The notes beneath the pieces are model-generated. The model was not told where the DNA came from. It did not search any database and saw only the letters and a program-made list of their open reading frames with translations. Position numbers and translations under genes: made by a program. This document shows, in pieces, positions 37,519 through 50,048 of a stretch of 64,000 nucleotides of DNA (position 1 is its first letter; the number at the start of each line of letters is the position of its first letter). Source of the stretch: Ruania suaedae (GTDB lineage Bacteria > Actinomycetota > Actinomycetes > Actinomycetales > Beutenbergiaceae); contig NZ_CP088018.1 in assembly GCF_021049265.1 (NCBI RefSeq), positions 1,612,001 through 1,676,000 on the forward strand, given 5' to 3'.

Positions 37519-40470
37519 GTGAGTGACTCCCTCCTCGTGCGCGGTGCCCGCGAGCACAACCTCAAGAACGTCAGTATCGATCTCCCCCGTGACGGTCTCG
37601 TCGTCTTCACCGGCCTGTCCGGCTCCGGGAAATCCTCGCTGGCGTTCGACACGATCTTCGCCGAGGGCCAGCGCCGCTACGTGGAGTCGTTGTCGGCCTA
37701 CGCGCGCCAGTTCCTCGGCCAGATGGACAAGCCCGATGTCGACTTCATCGAAGGGCTCTCTCCGGCGGTCTCCATCGACCAGAAGTCGACCAACCGCAAC
37801 CCGCGATCGACGGTCGGCACGATCACCGAGGTGTACGACTACCTGCGGCTGCTGTTCGCGCGGGCCGGGATCCAGCACTGCCCGCAGTGCGGGGAGCGGA
37901 TCGTGGCCCAGACGCCGCAGCAGATCGTCGACCGGCTGCGGGCGATGCCCGAGGGCACGCGGTTCCAGGTCCTCGCTCCGGTGGTGCGCGGCCGCAAGGG
38001 GGAGTACGCCGACCTGTTCAAGGACCTGCAGTCCCGCGGGTTCGCGCGAGCCCTGGTCGACGGCGAGCTCGTGCAGCTCAGCGAGCCGCCGGTGCTGGAG
38101 AAGAAGCTCAAGCACACCATCAGCGTCGTGGTGGACCGGCTGGTGGTGCGCGAGAACATCCGCCAGCGCCTGACCGACTCCGTCGAGACGGCGCTCGGAC
38201 TGGCCGACGGCCTCGTCGTGGCCGACTTCGTCGACCTGGAGGCCGACGATCCCGAGCGCACGCGCCGGTTCTCCGAGAAACGTGCCTGCCCCAACGACCA
38301 CCCGCTCGCGCTGGAGGAGATGGAGCCACGCACCTTCTCCTTCAACGCCCCGTACGGCGCCTGCCCGGACTGCAGCGGTATCGGTACCCGGCTCGAGGTC
38401 GACCCCGAACTGGTCATCCCCGACGACGACCTCAGCCTCGTCGAGGGGGCGGTGGCTCCGTGGGCCGGAGCGAACGCCCAGTACTTCGACCGCGTGCTGG
38501 TCGCACTGGGGGAGGAGCTGGGCTTCTCGGTCGAGGTGCCCTGGCGGGCACTGCCGCAGCGCGCCAAGGAGGCCGTGCTGCACGGCAAGGACCACAAGGT
38601 GCACGTGCGGTACAAGAACCGCTGGGGGCGCGAGCGCGCCTACTCCACCGGTTTCGAGGGCGTCATCTCCTTCCTGCAGCGCCGTCACTCCGAGACTGAG
38701 TCGGAGTGGTCGCGCGAGAAGTACGAGGAGTACATGCGCCAGGTGCCGTGCCCCACCTGCCAGGGCGCACGGCTCAAGCCCGAGGTGCTGGCGGTCACGG
38801 TGGGCGGCAAGTCGATCGCGGACGTGTGCTTCCTCGCCATCGACGAGGCGAAGCGCTTCCTCGACGGTCTCGAGCTCGGTGAGCGCGAGGCCGCGATCGC
38901 CGGGCAGGTGCTCAAGGAGATCCACGCCCGGCTCGGGTTCCTGCTCGACGTCGGACTGGACTACCTCTCCCTGGCCCGCCCCGCCGGCACACTCTCCGGC
39001 GGTGAGGCACAGCGGATCCGCCTCGCCACCCAGATCGGCTCCGGCCTGGTCGGTGTGCTGTACGTGCTCGACGAGCCCAGCATCGGCCTCCACCAGCGCG
39101 ACAACCGCCGTCTGATCGAGACCCTCACCCGGCTGCGCGACCTCGGCAACACGCTCATCGTGGTCGAGCACGACGAAGACACCATCCGCTCGGCCGACTG
39201 GATCGTCGACATCGGACCCGGCGCCGGCGAGCACGGCGGTCACATCGTGCACTCCGGTGACTACGCCGGTCTGCTGGAGGCCCCGGACTCCCTCACCGGC
39301 GCCTACCTGGCCGGCCGGCGCAGCATCCCGATCCCGGCCGAGCGACGCCAGCCGGAGAAGGGGCGCTGGGTGACCGTGCACCGGGCGCGCGAGAACAACC
39401 TTCGCAGCGTCGACGTCTCGTTCCCGCTGGGGACGCTGACCGCCGTGACCGGCGTCTCCGGATCGGGGAAGTCGACGCTGGTCAACGGCATCCTCTACAA
39501 CGTGCTCGCGAACGAGCTGAACGGCGCCAAGCACGTGCCGGGCCGGCACAAGCGGGTGACGGGGCTGGAGCAGCTGGACAAGGTCGTACACGTCGACCAG
39601 AGCCCGATCGGGCGCACGCCGCGCTCCAATCCGGCCACCTACACCGGTGTGTGGGACCACATGCGCAAGCTGTTCGCCCAGACGCAGGAGGCGAAGGTGC
39701 GTGGCTACACGCCCGGGCGCTTCTCCTTCAACGTCAAGGGCGGGCGCTGCGAGGCGTGCTCGGGCGACGGCACGCTGAAGATCGAGATGAACTTCCTTCC
39801 CGACGTCTACGTCCCGTGCGAGGTCTGCCACGGCGCGCGGTACAACCGCGAGACGCTCGAGGTGCACTACAAGGGCAGGACGGTCGCCGAGGTCCTCGAC
39901 ATGCCGATCTCGGAGGCGGCCGAGTTCTTCGCAGCCGTGCCCGCGATCGCGCGCCACCTGCGGACCCTGGTCGACGTCGGCCTTGGCTACGTCCGGCTCG
40001 GGCAGCCCGCGCCCACGCTCTCCGGCGGTGAGGCACAGCGCGTCAAGCTCGCCTCCGAACTGCAGAAGCGCTCCACCGGGCGCACGGTCTACGTGCTGGA
40101 CGAACCGACCACCGGGCTGCACTTCGAGGACATCAGCCGGCTGATGATCGTGCTGCAGGGACTGGCGGAGAAGGGCAACACGGTCATCGTGATCGAGCAC
40201 AACCTCGACGTGATCAAGAACGCGGACTGGGTGATCGACATGGGTCCGGAGGGCGGGTCCGGCGGTGGCCTCGTGGTCGCCGAGGGCACCCCGGAGGAGG
40301 TGGCGCGCGTCGAGGCCTCGCACACGGGCCGCTTCCTCGCCGAGATCCTCGGGACCGACGCCGTGGCCGATCTGCGTCCGGTGACGGCGGTCGCCCCCCT
40401 GAACGCCCCGAAGGCACGATCGGCGCGCCGCTCCGCGCGGGTGGCGAAGGCCAAGAAGGAGAGTGCCTAG
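37519..40470 (+). CDS. uvrA: Excinuclease ABC subunit A
   Basis: UvrA is the dimeric ABC ATPase that finds bulky DNA lesions and loads UvrB. The 983-residue protein has two ATPase halves: Walker [10 protein letters not shown] near residue 31 with signature [12 protein letters not shown], and GVSGSGKST near residue 648 with [12 protein letters not shown]. Zinc modules are visible as CPDCSGIG and, in the second half, CEACSGDG...[13 protein letters not shown] at 37519 is favoured over ATG 37510 because it sits seven bases after the -10. The SOS box implies induction by DNA damage. Confidence 0.97.
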   Translation: MSDSLLVRGAREHNLKNVSIDLPRDGLVVFTGLSGSGKSSLAFDTIFAEGQRRYVESLSAYARQFLGQMDKPDVDFIEGLSPAVSIDQKSTNRNPRSTVGTITEVYDYLRLLFARAGIQHCPQCGERIVAQTPQQIVDRLRAMPEGTRFQVLAPVVRGRKGEYADLFKDLQSRGFARALVDGELVQLSEPPVLEKKLKHTISVVVDRLVVRENIRQRLTDSVETALGLADGLVVADFVDLEADDPERTRRFSEKRACPNDHPLALEEMEPRTFSFNAPYGACPDCSGIGTRLEVDPELVIPDDDLSLVEGAVAPWAGANAQYFDRVLVALGEELGFSVEVPWRALPQRAKEAVLHGKDHKVHVRYKNRWGRERAYSTGFEGVISFLQRRHSETESEWSREKYEEYMRQVPCPTCQGARLKPEVLAVTVGGKSIADVCFLAIDEAKRFLDGLELGEREAAIAGQVLKEIHARLGFLLDVGLDYLSLARPAGTLSGGEAQRIRLATQIGSGLVGVLYVLDEPSIGLHQRDNRRLIETLTRLRDLGNTLIVVEHDEDTIRSADWIVDIGPGAGEHGGHIVHSGDYAGLLEAPDSLTGAYLAGRRSIPIPAERRQPEKGRWVTVHRARENNLRSVDVSFPLGTLTAVTGVSGSGKSTLVNGILYNVLANELNGAKHVPGRHKRVTGLEQLDKVVHVDQSPIGRTPRSNPATYTGVWDHMRKLFAQTQEAKVRGYTPGRFSFNVKGGRCEACSGDGTLKIEMNFLPDVYVPCEVCHGARYNRETLEVHYKGRTVAEVLDMPISEAAEFFAAVPAIARHLRTLVDVGLGYVRLGQPAPTLSGGEAQRVKLASELQKRSTGRTVYVLDEPTTGLHFEDISRLMIVLQGLAEKGNTVIVIEHNLDVIKNADWVIDMGPEGGSGGGLVVAEGTPEEVARVEASHTGRFLAEILGTDAVADLRPVTAVAPLNAPKARSARRSARVAKAKKESA

Positions 40471-40500
40471 GCCTTGTCGGCGGCGGTCGGCGTCCCCGTC

Positions 40501-40881
40501 CTAGCGAGGCGAGCCGATGCGCAGCAGGTTGCCGCTGGGGTCGACGAGGGCGAACTCCCGCATGCCGTAGGCGGTGTCCTGCGGTGGCGCCAGCCTGCTG
40601 CCGGTCACGGGATCGGTCACGACCCCGACGGCCTTCCACTCCGCGAAGAGGGCGTCGGCACCGGTGACGTAGAGGTAGCACGAGGACGCCGTCCGCAACG
40701 GGTCGACGTCGGGCGAGTGATGCAGGTGCAACTCGATCCCGCCCCGCCCGATGATCGCGTAGCCGCTGTTCGGCGGCGGGTCGGCGCGCGCGGTGAAACC
40801 CAGCGGGGCGTAGAAGGCCATCAGCTCGGCGACGCTGCGTGCCGGAAGCACCGGCACGCTGCGCTCCGCGGGTGGGGTCAC
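40501..40881 (-). CDS. VOC family protein, bleomycin-resistance-like
   Basis: The 126-residue protein is a VOC-fold domain of the bleomycin resistance type. SVPVLPARSVAELMAFYAPLGF opens the fold, GGIELHLHHSPD supplies a strand, and YGMREFALVDPSGNLLRIG ends it. Such proteins bind drugs or act as small metal enzymes; nothing here shows bleomycin binding. The GTG at 40881 overlaps the stop of the upstream osmC gene by four bases. It converges with uvrA across 30 bases. Confidence 0.8.
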   Translation of the reverse strand: MTPPAERSVPVLPARSVAELMAFYAPLGFTARADPPPNSGYAIIGRGGIELHLHHSPDVDPLRTASSCYLYVTGADALFAEWKAVGVVTDPVTGSRLAPPQDTAYGMREFALVDPSGNLLRIGSPR

Positions 40882-41363
40882 GGGGCAGGTGAGGCGACCT
40901 GGGTGGTCGCCGGCACGCACCGGACCGGGAAGTTCACCGAGCGGGCGATGTAGCAGTGGTCGTGTGCCTGCTGGTGCAGGTCGGCGATCGTCTCCTGGGC
41001 GATCTCCTCGGCGACGCTCACCTTCGGATGCAGCGCGACCTCGGTGAACTGGCCGACGCCGGCCGCCTCCACCCGCATGGTGCCCGTCGCCCGGTCGGAG
41101 TATCCGGTCACGACGACCCCGGCGACCGCAGCCCGGTGCAGGAACCACAGCATGTGGCACTGCGCGAGCGCGGCCACGAACAGCTCCTCCGGGGAGTACC
41201 CGTGCTCATCACCGCGGAAGGCGGGATCGGCCGACCCGGGCAGGGCGGGTTTGCCGTCGATGACAACCACGTGATCGCGCCCATAGGAGGTGTACGACTC
41301 GGTGCCCTTCGTACCGGCTCCGGTCCAGTCGACGCTGACTTGGTACGTATGCAGGGGTCCCAT
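40878..41363 (-). CDS. OsmC family protein (second copy)
   Basis: The 161-residue protein is an OsmC-like hydroperoxide reductase. The first active cysteine is in [19 protein letters not shown] near residue 75 and the second in [16 protein letters not shown] near residue 137. It differs from the OsmC at 25182 in the N-terminal half ([14 protein letters not shown]) and belongs to the YhfA/SAV-type subgroup with the C-terminal NFPV. It has a predicted leaderless start, is translationally coupled to the VOC gene, and is divergent from uvrC with 33 bases between start codons. Confidence 0.88.
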   Translation of the reverse strand: MGPLHTYQVSVDWTGAGTKGTESYTSYGRDHVVVIDGKPALPGSADPAFRGDEHGYSPEELFVAALAQCHMLWFLHRAAVAGVVVTGYSDRATGTMRVEAAGVGQFTEVALHPKVSVAEEIAQETIADLHQQAHDHCYIARSVNFPVRCVPATTQVASPAP

Positions 41364-41369
41364 GAACCC

Positions 41370-41389
41370 ACGCTAGCGCGAACTAGGCT
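41370..41389. promoter_or_regulatory. Divergent leaderless -10 boxes of osmC-type gene and uvrC
   Basis: Minus strand: TAGCGT (complement of 41370-41375) ends six bases before the ATG at 41363. Plus strand: TAGGCT (41384-41389) ends seven bases before the uvrC ATG at 41397. The whole 33-base gap is used by the two boxes; GGAGG just before the uvrC ATG is only two bases away and would lie outside the transcript. Confidence 0.6.
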
Positions 41390-41396
41390 GGAGGAC

Positions 41397-43349
41397 ATGG
41401 CCGACCCCTCCACGTATCGCCCCAAGCCGGGGGAGATCCCGACCTCGCCGGGGGTGTACCGGTTCCGGGACGCCCACCGGCGCGTGATCTACGTGGGCAA
41501 GGCGAAGAACCTGCGGGCCCGGCTGAGCAACTACTTCCAGAACGTCGCGGCCCTGCACCCGCGCACCGCGCAGATGGTGACCACCGCGGCCTCGGTGGAG
41601 TGGACGGTCGTGGCCACCGAGGTGGAGTCGCTCGCGCTGGAGTACTCCTGGATCAAGGAGTACGACCCTCGGTTCAACGTCAAGTACCGCGACGACAAGT
41701 CCTACCCCTACCTCGCCGTCACGATGTCGGAGGAGATCCCGCGGGTGCAGGTCATGCGTGGACAGAAGCGCAAGGGCAACCGCTACTTCGGGCCGTACTC
41801 CCACGCCTGGGCCATCCGGGAGACCGTGGACCTGCTGCTGCGGGTCTTCCCGATCCGCTCCTGTTCCAAGGGTGTCTACCGCCGCGCCCAGCAGACCGGC
41901 CGGCCGTGCCTGCTCGGCTACATCGACAAGTGCGCGGCCCCCTGCGTCGACCGGATCAGTGCCGAGGACCATCGCGACCTGGCCGAGGACCTGTGCGCGT
42001 TCATGGCGGGGGAGACCGGTCAGGCGGTCAAGCGCCTCGAGCGGGAGATGAAGCAGGCCTCCGCCGAGCTGGACTTCGAGCGCGCGGCCCGGCTGCGTGA
42101 CGATCTCGGCGCGCTGCGGCGGGTCGTGGAGAAGAACGCCGTCGTGCTGCCCGACGGGACGAACGCGGACGTCTTCGCCATGGCCGCGGACGAGCTCGAG
42201 GCCTCCGTGCAGGTCTTCCACGTGCGGGGTGGACGCATCCGCGGCCAGCGCGGCTGGGTCACCGAACGGGTCGAGGACGTCACCGATGCCGAGCTGGTGG
42301 AACGGCTGCTCGAGCAGGTCTACGGCGATCTGACCGAGGACGAGGATGCCGGCACCGACGCCGTGCCGAAGGAGATCGTGGTGCCGGTCCTGCCGGAGAA
42401 CCTCTCCGAGATCGAGGCGTGGCTGCGCGGGATCCGGGGGGCGGCGGTGCGCATCCACGTCGCCCAGCGGGGGGACAAGCGCGCCCTCGCCGAGACCGTG
42501 GAGCAGAACGCCAAGCAGGCGCTGGCGCTGCACAAGACGCGACGCGCCGGCGACCTCACCGCCCGCTCGGCCGCGCTCTCGGAACTGACCGAGCACCTGG
42601 GCCTGGCGGAGTCGCCGCTGCGGATCGAGTGCTACGACATCTCCCACACCTCCGGGACCGAACAGGTGGGCTCGATGGTCGTCTTCGAAGACGGGATACC
42701 GCGCAAGAGCGAGTACCGGCACTTCGTGGTGCGGGGCCCGGACGGCACCGGCGCCCGCGACGACACGGAGGCGATGAACGAGGTGCTCACGCGCCGGTTC
42801 CGGCGCTACCTGGCCGAACGGGACGGGATGAGCGCGGACGAGCTCGACGCCGTCGAGGACGGTGAGCAGGTCGGCGGGCCCGTCCCTGCCACCCGTGAGA
42901 AGCGCCGGTTCGCCTACCCGCCCCAGCTCGTGGTCGTCGACGGCGGAGCCCCCCAGGTCGCGGCGGCCCACCAGGCCCTGGCCGACCTCGGCATCACCGA
43001 TGTGGCCGTGGTCGGGCTCGCGAAGCGGCTCGAGGAGGTCTGGCTGCCGGGCGAGGACTTCCCGGCGGTGCTTCCCCGCACCAGCGACGGGCTCTTTTTG
43101 CTGCAGCGGCTGCGCGATGAGGCACACCGGTTCGCGATCACCCATCACCGCAAGCGGCGTGGCAAGGGCATGACGCGCTCCGCGCTGGACGCCGTGCCAG
43201 GCCTGGGACCCAGCCGGCAGGCCTCGCTGCTGAAGGAGTTCGGCTCCGTCCGCGCCCTGCGTGAGGCCGAGGTGGAGGAGATCGCCCGGGTGAAGGGCAT
43301 CGGGCCGGCTCTCGCGGCCTCGGTCGCCGCGCACCTGGGCGAGCGGTAG
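41397..43349 (+). CDS. uvrC: Excinuclease ABC subunit C
   Basis: UvrC makes both incisions around a lesion. The 650-residue protein has an N-terminal GIY-YIG nuclease ([24 protein letters not shown]), a cysteine-rich linker ([28 protein letters not shown]), a UVR domain ([18 protein letters not shown]), an RNase H-like nuclease with [12 protein letters not shown] and VVVDGGAPQ, and two C-terminal helix-hairpin-helix motifs ([23 protein letters not shown]). The gene heads the conserved order uvrC-rapZ-yvcK-whiA. Confidence 0.97.
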   Translation: MADPSTYRPKPGEIPTSPGVYRFRDAHRRVIYVGKAKNLRARLSNYFQNVAALHPRTAQMVTTAASVEWTVVATEVESLALEYSWIKEYDPRFNVKYRDDKSYPYLAVTMSEEIPRVQVMRGQKRKGNRYFGPYSHAWAIRETVDLLLRVFPIRSCSKGVYRRAQQTGRPCLLGYIDKCAAPCVDRISAEDHRDLAEDLCAFMAGETGQAVKRLEREMKQASAELDFERAARLRDDLGALRRVVEKNAVVLPDGTNADVFAMAADELEASVQVFHVRGGRIRGQRGWVTERVEDVTDAELVERLLEQVYGDLTEDEDAGTDAVPKEIVVPVLPENLSEIEAWLRGIRGAAVRIHVAQRGDKRALAETVEQNAKQALALHKTRRAGDLTARSAALSELTEHLGLAESPLRIECYDISHTSGTEQVGSMVVFEDGIPRKSEYRHFVVRGPDGTGARDDTEAMNEVLTRRFRRYLAERDGMSADELDAVEDGEQVGGPVPATREKRRFAYPPQLVVVDGGAPQVAAAHQALADLGITDVAVVGLAKRLEEVWLPGEDFPAVLPRTSDGLFLLQRLRDEAHRFAITHHRKRRGKGMTRSALDAVPGLGPSRQASLLKEFGSVRALREAEVEEIARVKGIGPALAASVAAHLGER

Positions 43350-43387
43350 CACGTCCGTGCGCCGCCGCCGTCTGCCATCCTTGCACC

Positions 43388-44332
43388 ATGAGCTCGAGTG
43401 ATCCGGACCAGCCCACCACGGTGCCCTACGGCATCCCGCTGCTGGAGGAGTCCTCGCCACCGCCGGCCGACGACCGGCCCGAGATCCTGCTCATCACCGG
43501 CATGTCCGGCGCCGGGCGCAGCCGGACCGCGGCGGTGCTGGAGGACCTCGACTGGTACGTGGTCGACAACCTCCCACCCAAGATGCTGCTGGCCCTGGCG
43601 GGCATGATGACCCAGGCCGACGGCGGCGTACGCCGGCTGGCCGCCGTCGTGGACGTGCGCTCGCGCGAGTTCTTCTCCGACCTGGTGCAGGTGCTCGAAG
43701 ATCTGCGCCGGGCGCAGATCACCTATCGGATCGTCTTCCTCGATGCCTCCGACGAGGTGCTGGTGCGCCGGTTCGAGCAGGTCCGGCGGCCCCACCCGCT
43801 GCAGGGGGATGGGCGCATGCTCGACGGGATCGCGCAGGAGCGGCGGCTTCTGAGCCATCTGCGGTCGCGGGCCGACGTGACCCTGGACAGCAGCGACCTC
43901 TCGGTTCACGATCTCGCCCGTGCCGTGCGGGATGTGGTGGCCAGCGATGCGGAGACCGATCTGCGCATCACCACCGTCTCGTTCGGCTTCAAGTACGGGC
44001 TGCCGCTGGACGCCGACCACGTCGTCGACGTGCGGTTCCTGAAGAACCCCTACTGGGTCAACGAGCTGCGGCATCTCACCGGCAAGGACGCGCCGGTCAG
44101 CGAGTACGTGCTCGGCCTTCCCGGGGCGGAGGAGTTCGTCGAGCGCTGGGTCGCCGCGATCGAGCCCGTCCTGGACGGCTACCTCCAGGAGCAGAAACCG
44201 TACGTGACCATCGCCGTCGGGTGCACCGGCGGTAAGCACCGCTCGGTCGCGCTGTCGGAGGCGATCGCCACCCGGTTGCGCAGCCAGGGCCGCGTCGTGC
44301 GGACCATCCACCGGGACCTGGGCCGCGAATGA
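43388..44332 (+). CDS. rapZ: RNase adapter protein RapZ
   Basis: RapZ is a P-loop protein that in enteric bacteria guides RNase E to the sRNA GlmZ in response to glucosamine-6-P; its actinobacterial role is unclear. The 314-residue protein has Walker A GMSGAGRS near residue 42, DVRSREFF, and the C-terminal metabolite-binding domain with VSFGFKYGLPLDAD, DVRFLKNPYW and IAVGCTGGKHRSVALSE. The P-loop has Arg where many have Lys. CATCCT six bases before the ATG is a degenerate leaderless -10. The stop overlaps yvcK (ATGA). Confidence 0.94.
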   Translation: MSSSDPDQPTTVPYGIPLLEESSPPPADDRPEILLITGMSGAGRSRTAAVLEDLDWYVVDNLPPKMLLALAGMMTQADGGVRRLAAVVDVRSREFFSDLVQVLEDLRRAQITYRIVFLDASDEVLVRRFEQVRRPHPLQGDGRMLDGIAQERRLLSHLRSRADVTLDSSDLSVHDLARAVRDVVASDAETDLRITTVSFGFKYGLPLDADHVVDVRFLKNPYWVNELRHLTGKDAPVSEYVLGLPGAEEFVERWVAAIEPVLDGYLQEQKPYVTIAVGCTGGKHRSVALSEAIATRLRSQGRVVRTIHRDLGRE

Positions 44333-45351
44333 ACGCGCTGACGCCTCCCATGGGTTGGCTGCCCACCGGCGGCTACGGCGGGCGTGAGCGCCGGCCCCGG
44401 GTGGTCGCGCTCGGCGGCGGGCACGGACTGGCCGCCACGCTGGGCGCGTTGCGCCACGTCACCACGGCACTGACGGCGGTCGTGACCGTCGCCGACGACG
44501 GCGGCTCCTCGGGCCGGCTGCGCCAGGAGCTCGGGGTCCTTCCCCCGGGTGACCTGCGGATGGCCCTGTCGGCGCTGTGCGACGAGTCCGACTGGGGCCA
44601 CACCTGGCGTGACGTGCTCCAGCACCGGTTCACCTCGTCCGGATCGCTGGACGGTCACGCCGTCGGCAACCTGCTGATCGCGACCGTCTGGGAGCTGCTC
44701 GGCGACCAGGTCGCGGGCCTCGATCTCGTCGGTCAGCTGCTCGGTGCCAAGGGACGGGTGCTGCCGATGGCCGCCGTGCCGCTGGACATCGAGGCCGACG
44801 TCGCGCACGGCGACGGCGAGACCGCCCAGCGCAGCCTGGTCCGCGGGCAGAGCCGGGTGGCCGTCACCGCGGGCCGGGTCGAGCGCCTCCGGCTGCTCCC
44901 GGCTGAGCCGCCGGCCCATCCGGAGGCGATCGCGGCCGTCCGGGAGGCGGACTGGGTGATCCTCGGGCCGGGCTCCTGGTACACCTCGGTGATGCCGCAT
45001 CTGCTGGTGCCCGAGCTCGCCGAGGCCCTCCACACCACACCGGCACGCCGGGCACTCACGCTGAATCTGTCCGCCCAGCTGGGGGAGACGTCCGGATTCA
45101 GCGCCGCCGACCACCTACGGTCGCTGCACGAGCTCGCCCCCGACCTCCGCCTGGACGTGGTGATCGCCGACCCGAGCGCCGTCGAGGACATCGACGACCT
45201 CTCCAGCTGTGCGGGTACGGTCGGCGCCGACCTGGTGCTGCGCCAGGTCAGTGAGGGCGACGGGACGCCGCGCCATGACACGCTGCGCCTCGCCGGCGCC
45301 TACCGGGACGCCTTCGAGCGCTTCCTCGGCGACGTCGGGGAGAAGGCGTGA
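44329..45351 (+). CDS. yvcK: YvcK/CuvA gluconeogenesis factor
   Basis: The 340-residue protein belongs to the CofD-like YvcK family, needed in Bacillus for growth on gluconeogenic substrates and for cell-wall homeostasis; it binds UDP-GlcNAc. The N-terminal [17 protein letters not shown] is the nucleotide loop, followed by [27 protein letters not shown] and [18 protein letters not shown]. It lies within the rapZ-yvcK-whiA unit and overlaps whiA's upstream starts, indicating coupled translation. Confidence 0.94.
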   Translation: MNALTPPMGWLPTGGYGGRERRPRVVALGGGHGLAATLGALRHVTTALTAVVTVADDGGSSGRLRQELGVLPPGDLRMALSALCDESDWGHTWRDVLQHRFTSSGSLDGHAVGNLLIATVWELLGDQVAGLDLVGQLLGAKGRVLPMAAVPLDIEADVAHGDGETAQRSLVRGQSRVAVTAGRVERLRLLPAEPPAHPEAIAAVREADWVILGPGSWYTSVMPHLLVPELAEALHTTPARRALTLNLSAQLGETSGFSAADHLRSLHELAPDLRLDVVIADPSAVEDIDDLSSCAGTVGADLVLRQVSEGDGTPRHDTLRLAGAYRDAFERFLGDVGEKA

Positions 45352-45371
45352 TGGGTGGCAGGATGGCGCTC

Positions 45372-47550
<2,179 letters not shown>

Positions 47551-47567
47551 GAAACGTCTCGTGACCT

Positions 47568-47599
47568 GCGCCCGCGTGCTCGCCTGAGCACGCGGGCGC
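47568..47599 (+). terminator. Perfect 14-bp hairpin between gap and pgk
   Basis: GCGCCCGCGTGCTC (47568-47581) pairs with GAGCACGCGGGCGC (47586-47599) over the four-base loop GCCT, 18 bases after the gap stop and 37 bases before pgk. No T-run. It may partly end transcription or stabilise the gap mRNA after processing, making gap more abundant than pgk-tpiA. Confidence 0.7.
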
Positions 47600-47636
47600 G
47601 GTCGTGCCCGAAGTCCCGCCCGGCAGAGGAGTCCCC

Positions 47637-48836
47637 ATGAAGACCATCGACGACCTCGGCGAGCTGCGCGGCAAGCGCGTGCTCGTCCGATCCGACTTCA
47701 ACGTGCCGCTGGACGGCACCACGATCACCGACGACGGCCGGATCCGCGCCGCGCTGCCCACCATCCGCCGGCTCGCCGACGCCGGCGCGAAGGTCGTCGT
47801 CACCGCCCACCTCGGACGCCCCAAGGGTGAGCCCGACCCGGCGTTCTCCCTCGCCCCGGTGGCCGACCGGCTGGGCGAGCTGCTCCAGGCCGGCGTCACC
47901 CTCGCCTCCGACACCGCCGGTGAGGGCGCGCGCTCGGCCGTGGCCGCCATGCAGCCCGGCGACGTCGTGCTGCTGGAGAACATCCGCTTCGACGCCCGTG
48001 AGACCTCCAAGGACGACGCCGAGCGCGCCTCGCTGGCCGACGACCTGGCCGCCCTCGCCGACCTCTACGTCTCGGACGGGTTCGGCGTGGTGCACCGCAA
48101 GCAGGCCAGCGTCTACGACGTCGCGCTCGAGCTGCCGCACGCCGTCGGCGGACTGGTGCAGGCCGAGATCGAGGCGCTGAGCAAGGCCACCGAGAACCCC
48201 GAGCGGCCCTACGCCGTCGTGCTGGGCGGATCCAAGGTCTCCGACAAGCTCGGTGTCATCGAGAACCTGCTGACGAAGGCGGACCGCCTGCTCATCGGTG
48301 GCGGGATGGTGTTCACCTTCCTGGCCGCCCAGGGCTACTCGGTGGGCTCCTCGCTGCTGGAGTCCGACCAGATCGAGACCGTCAAGGGCTACCTGGAGGC
48401 GGCCGCTGCGCGCGGGGTCGAGATCGTGCTGCCCACCGACATCGTGGTGGCTCCCTCGTTCTCGGCCGACGCGCCCGCCACGGTGGTGGCCACGGACGCG
48501 ATCCCGTCGGACCAGATCGGTCTGGACATCGGTCCGGACTCCGCCCGCGCGTTCGCCGCCTCGATCGCCGAGGCCAGGACCGTCGTGTGGAACGGTCCGA
48601 TGGGGGTCTTCGAGTTCCCGGCTTTCGCCGAGGGCACCAAGGCCGTCGCCCAGGCGATGATCGACGCCACGGCGGCCGGCGCCTTCACCATCGTCGGCGG
48701 TGGCGACTCCGCGGCTGCGGTCCGCCGGCTCGGGTTCGACGAGGCCGGGTTCAGCCACATCTCCACCGGCGGTGGGGCCTCCCTGGAGTACCTCGAGGGC
48801 AAGACCCTGCCCGGTATCGACGTCCTGACCGACTGA
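47637..48836 (+). CDS. pgk: Phosphoglycerate kinase
   Basis: Pgk makes ATP from 1,3-bisphosphoglycerate. The 399-residue monomer has the N-terminal substrate loop [13 protein letters not shown] near residue 20, [20 protein letters not shown], and C-terminal nucleotide segments [12 protein letters not shown] and [13 protein letters not shown] followed by [15 protein letters not shown] lies about six bases before the ATG. It is followed by tpiA after only ten bases. Confidence 0.97.
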   Translation: MKTIDDLGELRGKRVLVRSDFNVPLDGTTITDDGRIRAALPTIRRLADAGAKVVVTAHLGRPKGEPDPAFSLAPVADRLGELLQAGVTLASDTAGEGARSAVAAMQPGDVVLLENIRFDARETSKDDAERASLADDLAALADLYVSDGFGVVHRKQASVYDVALELPHAVGGLVQAEIEALSKATENPERPYAVVLGGSKVSDKLGVIENLLTKADRLLIGGGMVFTFLAAQGYSVGSSLLESDQIETVKGYLEAAAARGVEIVLPTDIVVAPSFSADAPATVVATDAIPSDQIGLDIGPDSARAFAASIAEARTVVWNGPMGVFEFPAFAEGTKAVAQAMIDATAAGAFTIVGGGDSAAAVRRLGFDEAGFSHISTGGGASLEYLEGKTLPGIDVLTD

Positions 48837-48846
48837 AAGGCACGAC

Positions 48847-49641
48847 ATGGCAGCTCGTACCCCGCTGATGGCGGGTAACTGGAAGATGAACCTCGACCAC
48901 CACGAGGCCACGCACCTCGTGCAGAAGCTCGCGTGGACGCTCAAGGACGCCAAGCACGCCTTCTCCGACGTCGAGGTGGTGGTCTGCCCGCCGTTCACCG
49001 ATCTGCGCTCGGTGCAGACCCTGGTCGACGCCGACAAGCTCGGGATCGGCTACGCCTCGCAGGACATCTCGGCACACGAGAAGGGCGCCTACACCGGTGA
49101 GGTCTCGGCGGCCATGCTCAGCAAGCTGGGCGTGAGCTACGCCGTCGTGGGCCACTCCGAGCGGCGCGAGCAGCACCACGAGGACGACGCCCTGGTGGGG
49201 GCCAAGGCGAAGGCCGCACTGGGTGCCGGCATCGTGCCGATCATCTGCGTCGGTGAGGGGCTCGAGGTGCGCCAGGCCGGACAGCAGGTCGCCCACACCC
49301 TCGCCCAGGTCGAGGGTGCACTCGAGGGGATCTCGGCCGAGGATGCCGCCACGGTGGTCATCGCCTACGAGCCCGTCTGGGCCATCGGTACCGGTGAGGT
49401 GGCGACGCCGGAGGACGCCCAGGAGGTGTGCGGTGCGATCCGCGCCCGGCTGGCCGAGCTCTACTCCACCGAGGTCTCCGAATCGGTACGCGTGCTCTAC
49501 GGCGGGTCGGTGAAGTCCGCCAACGTCGCCTCGATCATGGCCCAGCCGGACGTGGACGGCGCCCTCGTGGGCGGCGCGAGCCTGCAGGCCGAGGAGTTCG
49601 CAGCCATCGCGCGCTACCAGTCCCACTCCGTGGGTCTGTGA
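48847..49641 (+). CDS. tpiA: Triose-phosphate isomerase
   Basis: TpiA interconverts dihydroxyacetone phosphate and glyceraldehyde 3-phosphate. The 264-residue TIM barrel has AGNWKMN with Asn/Lys near residue 11-13, GHSERRE with the catalytic His near residue 100, and [10 protein letters not shown] with the catalytic Glu near residue 172; [10 protein letters not shown] binds phosphate. GAAAGG precedes the ATG. It is the last gene of the gap-pgk-tpiA unit, closed by a strong hairpin. Confidence 0.97.
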   Translation: MAARTPLMAGNWKMNLDHHEATHLVQKLAWTLKDAKHAFSDVEVVVCPPFTDLRSVQTLVDADKLGIGYASQDISAHEKGAYTGEVSAAMLSKLGVSYAVVGHSERREQHHEDDALVGAKAKAALGAGIVPIICVGEGLEVRQAGQQVAHTLAQVEGALEGISAEDAATVVIAYEPVWAIGTGEVATPEDAQEVCGAIRARLAELYSTEVSESVRVLYGGSVKSANVASIMAQPDVDGALVGGASLQAEEFAAIARYQSHSVGL

Positions 49642-49669
49642 GCTCCGCCCGGCGAGGGCAGCACCCCTG

Positions 49670-49713
49670 ACGTGATCGGTGCGGGAGGCACCGCCCGCCC
49701 GCACCGATCACGT
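49670..49713 (+). terminator. Terminator hairpin after tpiA
   Basis: ACGTGATCGGTGCGGG (49670-49685) pairs perfectly with CCCGCACCGATCACGT (49698-49713), a 16-bp stem with a 12-base loop, 28 bases after tpiA. No T-run. Its last base is also the first of a -10-like TACACT (49713-49718) that may drive secG. Confidence 0.78.
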
Positions 49714-49718
49714 ACACT
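49713..49718 (+). promoter_or_regulatory. Possible -10 box for secG-rbpA
   Basis: TACACT fits TAnnnT, starting at the foot of the tpiA terminator, and would begin transcription near 49725, about 60 bases before secG. Its -35 would fall inside the terminator stem and is not recognisable. Confidence 0.4.
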
Positions 49719-49784
49719 CGACCGAGCCGGCCCCGGTGACGGTGGCCGCCGCACGATCCGCTGACGAGGAAAGAAAGCTCACAC

Positions 49785-50030
49785 GTGACCGTACTGACGA
49801 TCATCCTGCAGGTGCTGCTGGTCCTGACCAGCTTCATGCTGGTGCTCTCCGTCCTCATGCACAAGGGCAAGGGAGGCGGGCTCTCGGACATGTTCGGCGG
49901 CGGCATCTCCACCAGCCTGGGATCCTCGGGTGTGGCCGAGCGCAACCTCAACCGCATCACCGTCGGATCGGCGATCGTCTGGGGAGTCGTCATCGTCCTC
50001 CTCGGCCTCATCCAGCGATTCACGTTCTGA
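49785..50030 (+). CDS. secG: Preprotein translocase subunit SecG
   Basis: SecG is the small helper of the SecYEG channel. The 81-residue protein has two membrane helices (about residues 3-24 and 58-78) joined by the conserved loop HKGKGGGLSDMFGGG, then the SSGVAERNLNRIT turn. The GTG start follows AGGAAAGAAAG. Its place after tpiA and before rbpA is the usual actinobacterial order. Confidence 0.94.
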   Translation: MTVLTIILQVLLVLTSFMLVLSVLMHKGKGGGLSDMFGGGISTSLGSSGVAERNLNRITVGSAIVWGVVIVLLGLIQRFTF

Positions 50031-50048
50031 GCAAGGAGTACGTTCTCG

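Noticed and set aside
37018-40323. 1101-codon minus-strand frame running from the VOC gene across uvrA
   Set aside because: Only the last 136 codons are the VOC protein; the rest is a shadow of uvrA. The ATG at 37428 begins the VOC fold.
41390-41394. GGAGG as ribosome binding site for uvrC
   Set aside because: It is only two bases from the ATG and would precede the predicted transcription start.
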